Shown: positions 5,520 to 6,446 of the stretch, in pieces
Numbering within the stretch: position 1 is the first letter of the stretch
Layout of the letters: each line of letters starts with the position of its first letter
Assembly (NCBI GenBank): GCA_017620435.1
Contig: JAFZQL010000181.1
Location: 1-6,446 of the forward strand
Reading direction: 5' to 3'
Source: Erysipelotrichaceae bacterium
GTDB taxonomy: Bacteria; Bacillota_I; Bacilli_A; Erysipelotrichales; Erysipelotrichaceae
Length of the DNA: 6,446 bases
Notes under the pieces: generated by a model
The model's input: the letters and a program-made list of their open reading frames with translations, nothing else
The model's database searches: none
What the model was told of the DNA's origin: nothing
Made by a program: the position numbers and the translations under genes

Positions 5520-6353
5520 TTATAATGTCTTACGGAATTCCTTAACGATGTCCATGAATTCCTTGACCCTTGCTTCGTCGACAGGGTTTTCGAATTTGCC
5601 GTCTACCTTGAAAGTAGTGGCGCATACGACGCCGTCGGCGACGCTGATCTGTCTTACGACGTTGTCCTTGTTGCAGCCGGTATTGCAGAAGATCGGCGTC
5701 TTTTTGACTGCATTCTTGACCTGTGAGAGTACCTGGGTGTCTGTTTCTGAACCGGCGGTCAGACCGGATACGCATAAGCCGTCAGGCTTGCAGTTGAATT
5801 CGGTCGTCTTGGCGATCGAAGCGATGTCTCTGGAAGAAAGATATACGGCTGCTTCCGGAACGATGTTGTAGAGCATCTTGATGTGGTCTGCGCCGATTCT
5901 GTGTCTGTGTCTTGCGGTTTCGCCGGAATTGGTGTTCCAGATGCCGAAATCGGAAGCATATACACCGGAGATGATCTCTCTGATGAACTTGCCGCCTGTC
6001 GCTTTGGCAACATCCAGAGAAGAGATCGGATCCCACAGACAGTTGACACCGTAAGGGATCTTGACCAGATCCTTGACCTGTCCGATGACAAAAGCCATGG
6101 CAGCCAGAGTAATAGGTTCCATCTTGGTCAGATACGGGAGTGAATATTCGTTCGAGAACATGATCCCGTCGACGCCGCCGTTCTGTAAGGCGATCACATC
6201 ATGTTTTGCGCATTCAACGACCTTTTCCATGCCGCCTTCTTCATCGTAGTAAGGATCGCCGGGCAGCGGCTGCAGGTGGCACATGGCAATGATAGGTTTC
6301 TTGACATGAAACAGTTCTTCCAGCCAGTTGGAAGTGTCTTCTGTAAACTTCAT
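5520..6353 (-). CDS. BtpA/SgcQ family (beta/alpha)8-barrel protein
   Basis: This 277-residue protein has a length typical for the family. Recognisable blocks are MCHLQPLPGDPYYD (residues 24-37; the family pattern is GMVHLxPLPGxP), FSNEYSLPY (66-74), YGVNCLWDPISSLDVAKATG (101-120), FIREIISGVYASDFGIW (123-139), DGLCVSGLTAG (191-201), IFCNTGCNKDNV (221-232) and ADGVVCATTFKVDGKFENPV (239-258). These mark the BtpA/SgcQ barrel, whose enzymatic activity is not established; SgcQ sits in the E. coli sgc PTS cluster and BtpA was linked to photosystem I in cyanobacteria. The presence of galactitol-family PTS genes nearby favours an SgcQ-like role on a sugar or nucleoside-like phosphate. ATG 6353 has a consensus ribosome binding site AAAGGAGG (complement of 6360-6367) at 6-base spacing. 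Another minus-strand gene ends 18 bases upstream. Confidence 0.88.
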   Translation of the reverse strand: MKFTEDTSNWLEELFHVKKPIIAMCHLQPLPGDPYYDEEGGMEKVVECAKHDVIALQNGGVDGIMFSNEYSLPYLTKMEPITLAAMAFVIGQVKDLVKIPYGVNCLWDPISSLDVAKATGGKFIREIISGVYASDFGIWNTNSGETARHRHRIGADHIKMLYNIVPEAAVYLSSRDIASIAKTTEFNCKPDGLCVSGLTAGSETDTQVLSQVKNAVKKTPIFCNTGCNKDNVVRQISVADGVVCATTFKVDGKFENPVDEARVKEFMDIVKEFRKTL

Positions 6354-6371
6354 TTCTTTCCTCCTTTATGT

Positions 6372-6446
6372 CTACTTCATTATAGATGAAAAACGTCTGA
6401 CAGCCAAATCTTTATCGGTGAAGATGGCTCTGCCGATAACGGCGCA
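6372..6446 (-). CDS. C-terminal end of a probable (beta/alpha)8-barrel protein, truncated by window edge
   Basis: A minus-strand frame is open from the window edge for 24 codons to a TAG at 6374-6372. The visible end (CAVIGRAIFTDKDLAV, then RRFSSIMK) resembles the last strand and helix of phosphate-binding TIM-barrel enzymes, such as ribulose-phosphate 3-epimerase or KGPDC/OMP decarboxylase relatives, which end in VVGxAIxxxxDPxxA. It is too short to assign. An SgcE-like epimerase next to SgcQ would fit the sgc comparison but is only a guess. The stop lies 18 bases before the BtpA/SgcQ start, a typical operon spacing. Confidence 0.5.
   Translation of the reverse strand, partial: CAVIGRAIFTDKDLAVRRFSSIMK
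6379..6407 (-). promoter_or_regulatory. Possible internal promoter for the BtpA/SgcQ gene
   Basis: On the minus strand, TTGGCT (complement of 6402-6407) is followed by 17 bases and TATAAT (complement of 6379-6384). It lies inside the last codons of the upstream partial gene. The -10 is perfect and the -35 matches 4 of 6, so it may be a secondary promoter or a chance match. Confidence 0.4.

Noticed and set aside
5464..5871. Open frames opposite the BtpA/SgcQ gene on the plus strand
   Set aside because: They lie antisense to a well-supported gene, lack ribosome binding sites and give no recognisable protein.
6386..6402. cre-like sequence near TGAAAAACGTCTGACA upstream of the BtpA/SgcQ gene
   Set aside because: The spacing between the outer TG and CA is 2 bases longer than in the 14-bp cre core, and it overlaps the coding end of the upstream gene.

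Overview
The window looks like a chromosomal sugar-catabolism locus from a low- to mid-GC Bacillota (Firmicutes) bacterium. The evidence is strong AAGGAGG-type ribosome binding sites, sigma-A-like promoters with TATAAT -10 boxes, AGA-rich arginine codon use and PTS genes. I cannot name the genus from sequence alone. There are no rRNA, tRNA, CRISPR or mobile-element signatures, and the window is densely coding.

Plus strand, 1-4844. The order is: the 3' part of a triose-phosphate-isomerase (TIM)-like gene (1-624); a second, complete archaeal-type TIM paralogue with its own promoter and almost no leader (667-1359); a galactitol-family PTS IIB (1414-1692) and IIC (1714-3069); a class II ketose-bisphosphate aldolase (3191-4018); a YjbQ/UPF0047 family protein (4021-4527); and a 66-residue protein of unknown function with its own promoter (4597-4797). 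The run ends at a rho-independent terminator (4815-4844). Two tandem stem-loops fill the 120-base gap between IIC and the aldolase, and a 19-bp palindrome precedes IIB.

Minus strand, 6446-4856. The order, read leftward, is: the last codons of a probable (beta/alpha)8-barrel protein (6446-6372); a BtpA/SgcQ family protein (6353-5520) with its own terminator; and a second long-form YjbQ paralogue (5416-4892) with its own promoter and a terminator back to back with the plus-strand one. The two transcription units converge at about 4850.

Working model (inference): a sugar or sugar alcohol enters through the IIB/IIC transporter and is phosphorylated. The aldolase cleaves a ketose phosphate to a triose phosphate and an aldehyde or aldehyde phosphate, and one or both TIM-like enzymes interconvert small ketose and aldose phosphates. 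IIB, IIC and BtpA/SgcQ together recall the poorly understood E. coli sgc cluster. The roles of BtpA/SgcQ and of the two YjbQ proteins are not established. The IIA component, any kinase or dehydrogenase and the regulator are not in the window. The substrate cannot be read from the sequence, so this is best described as an uncharacterised PTS-linked pathway.
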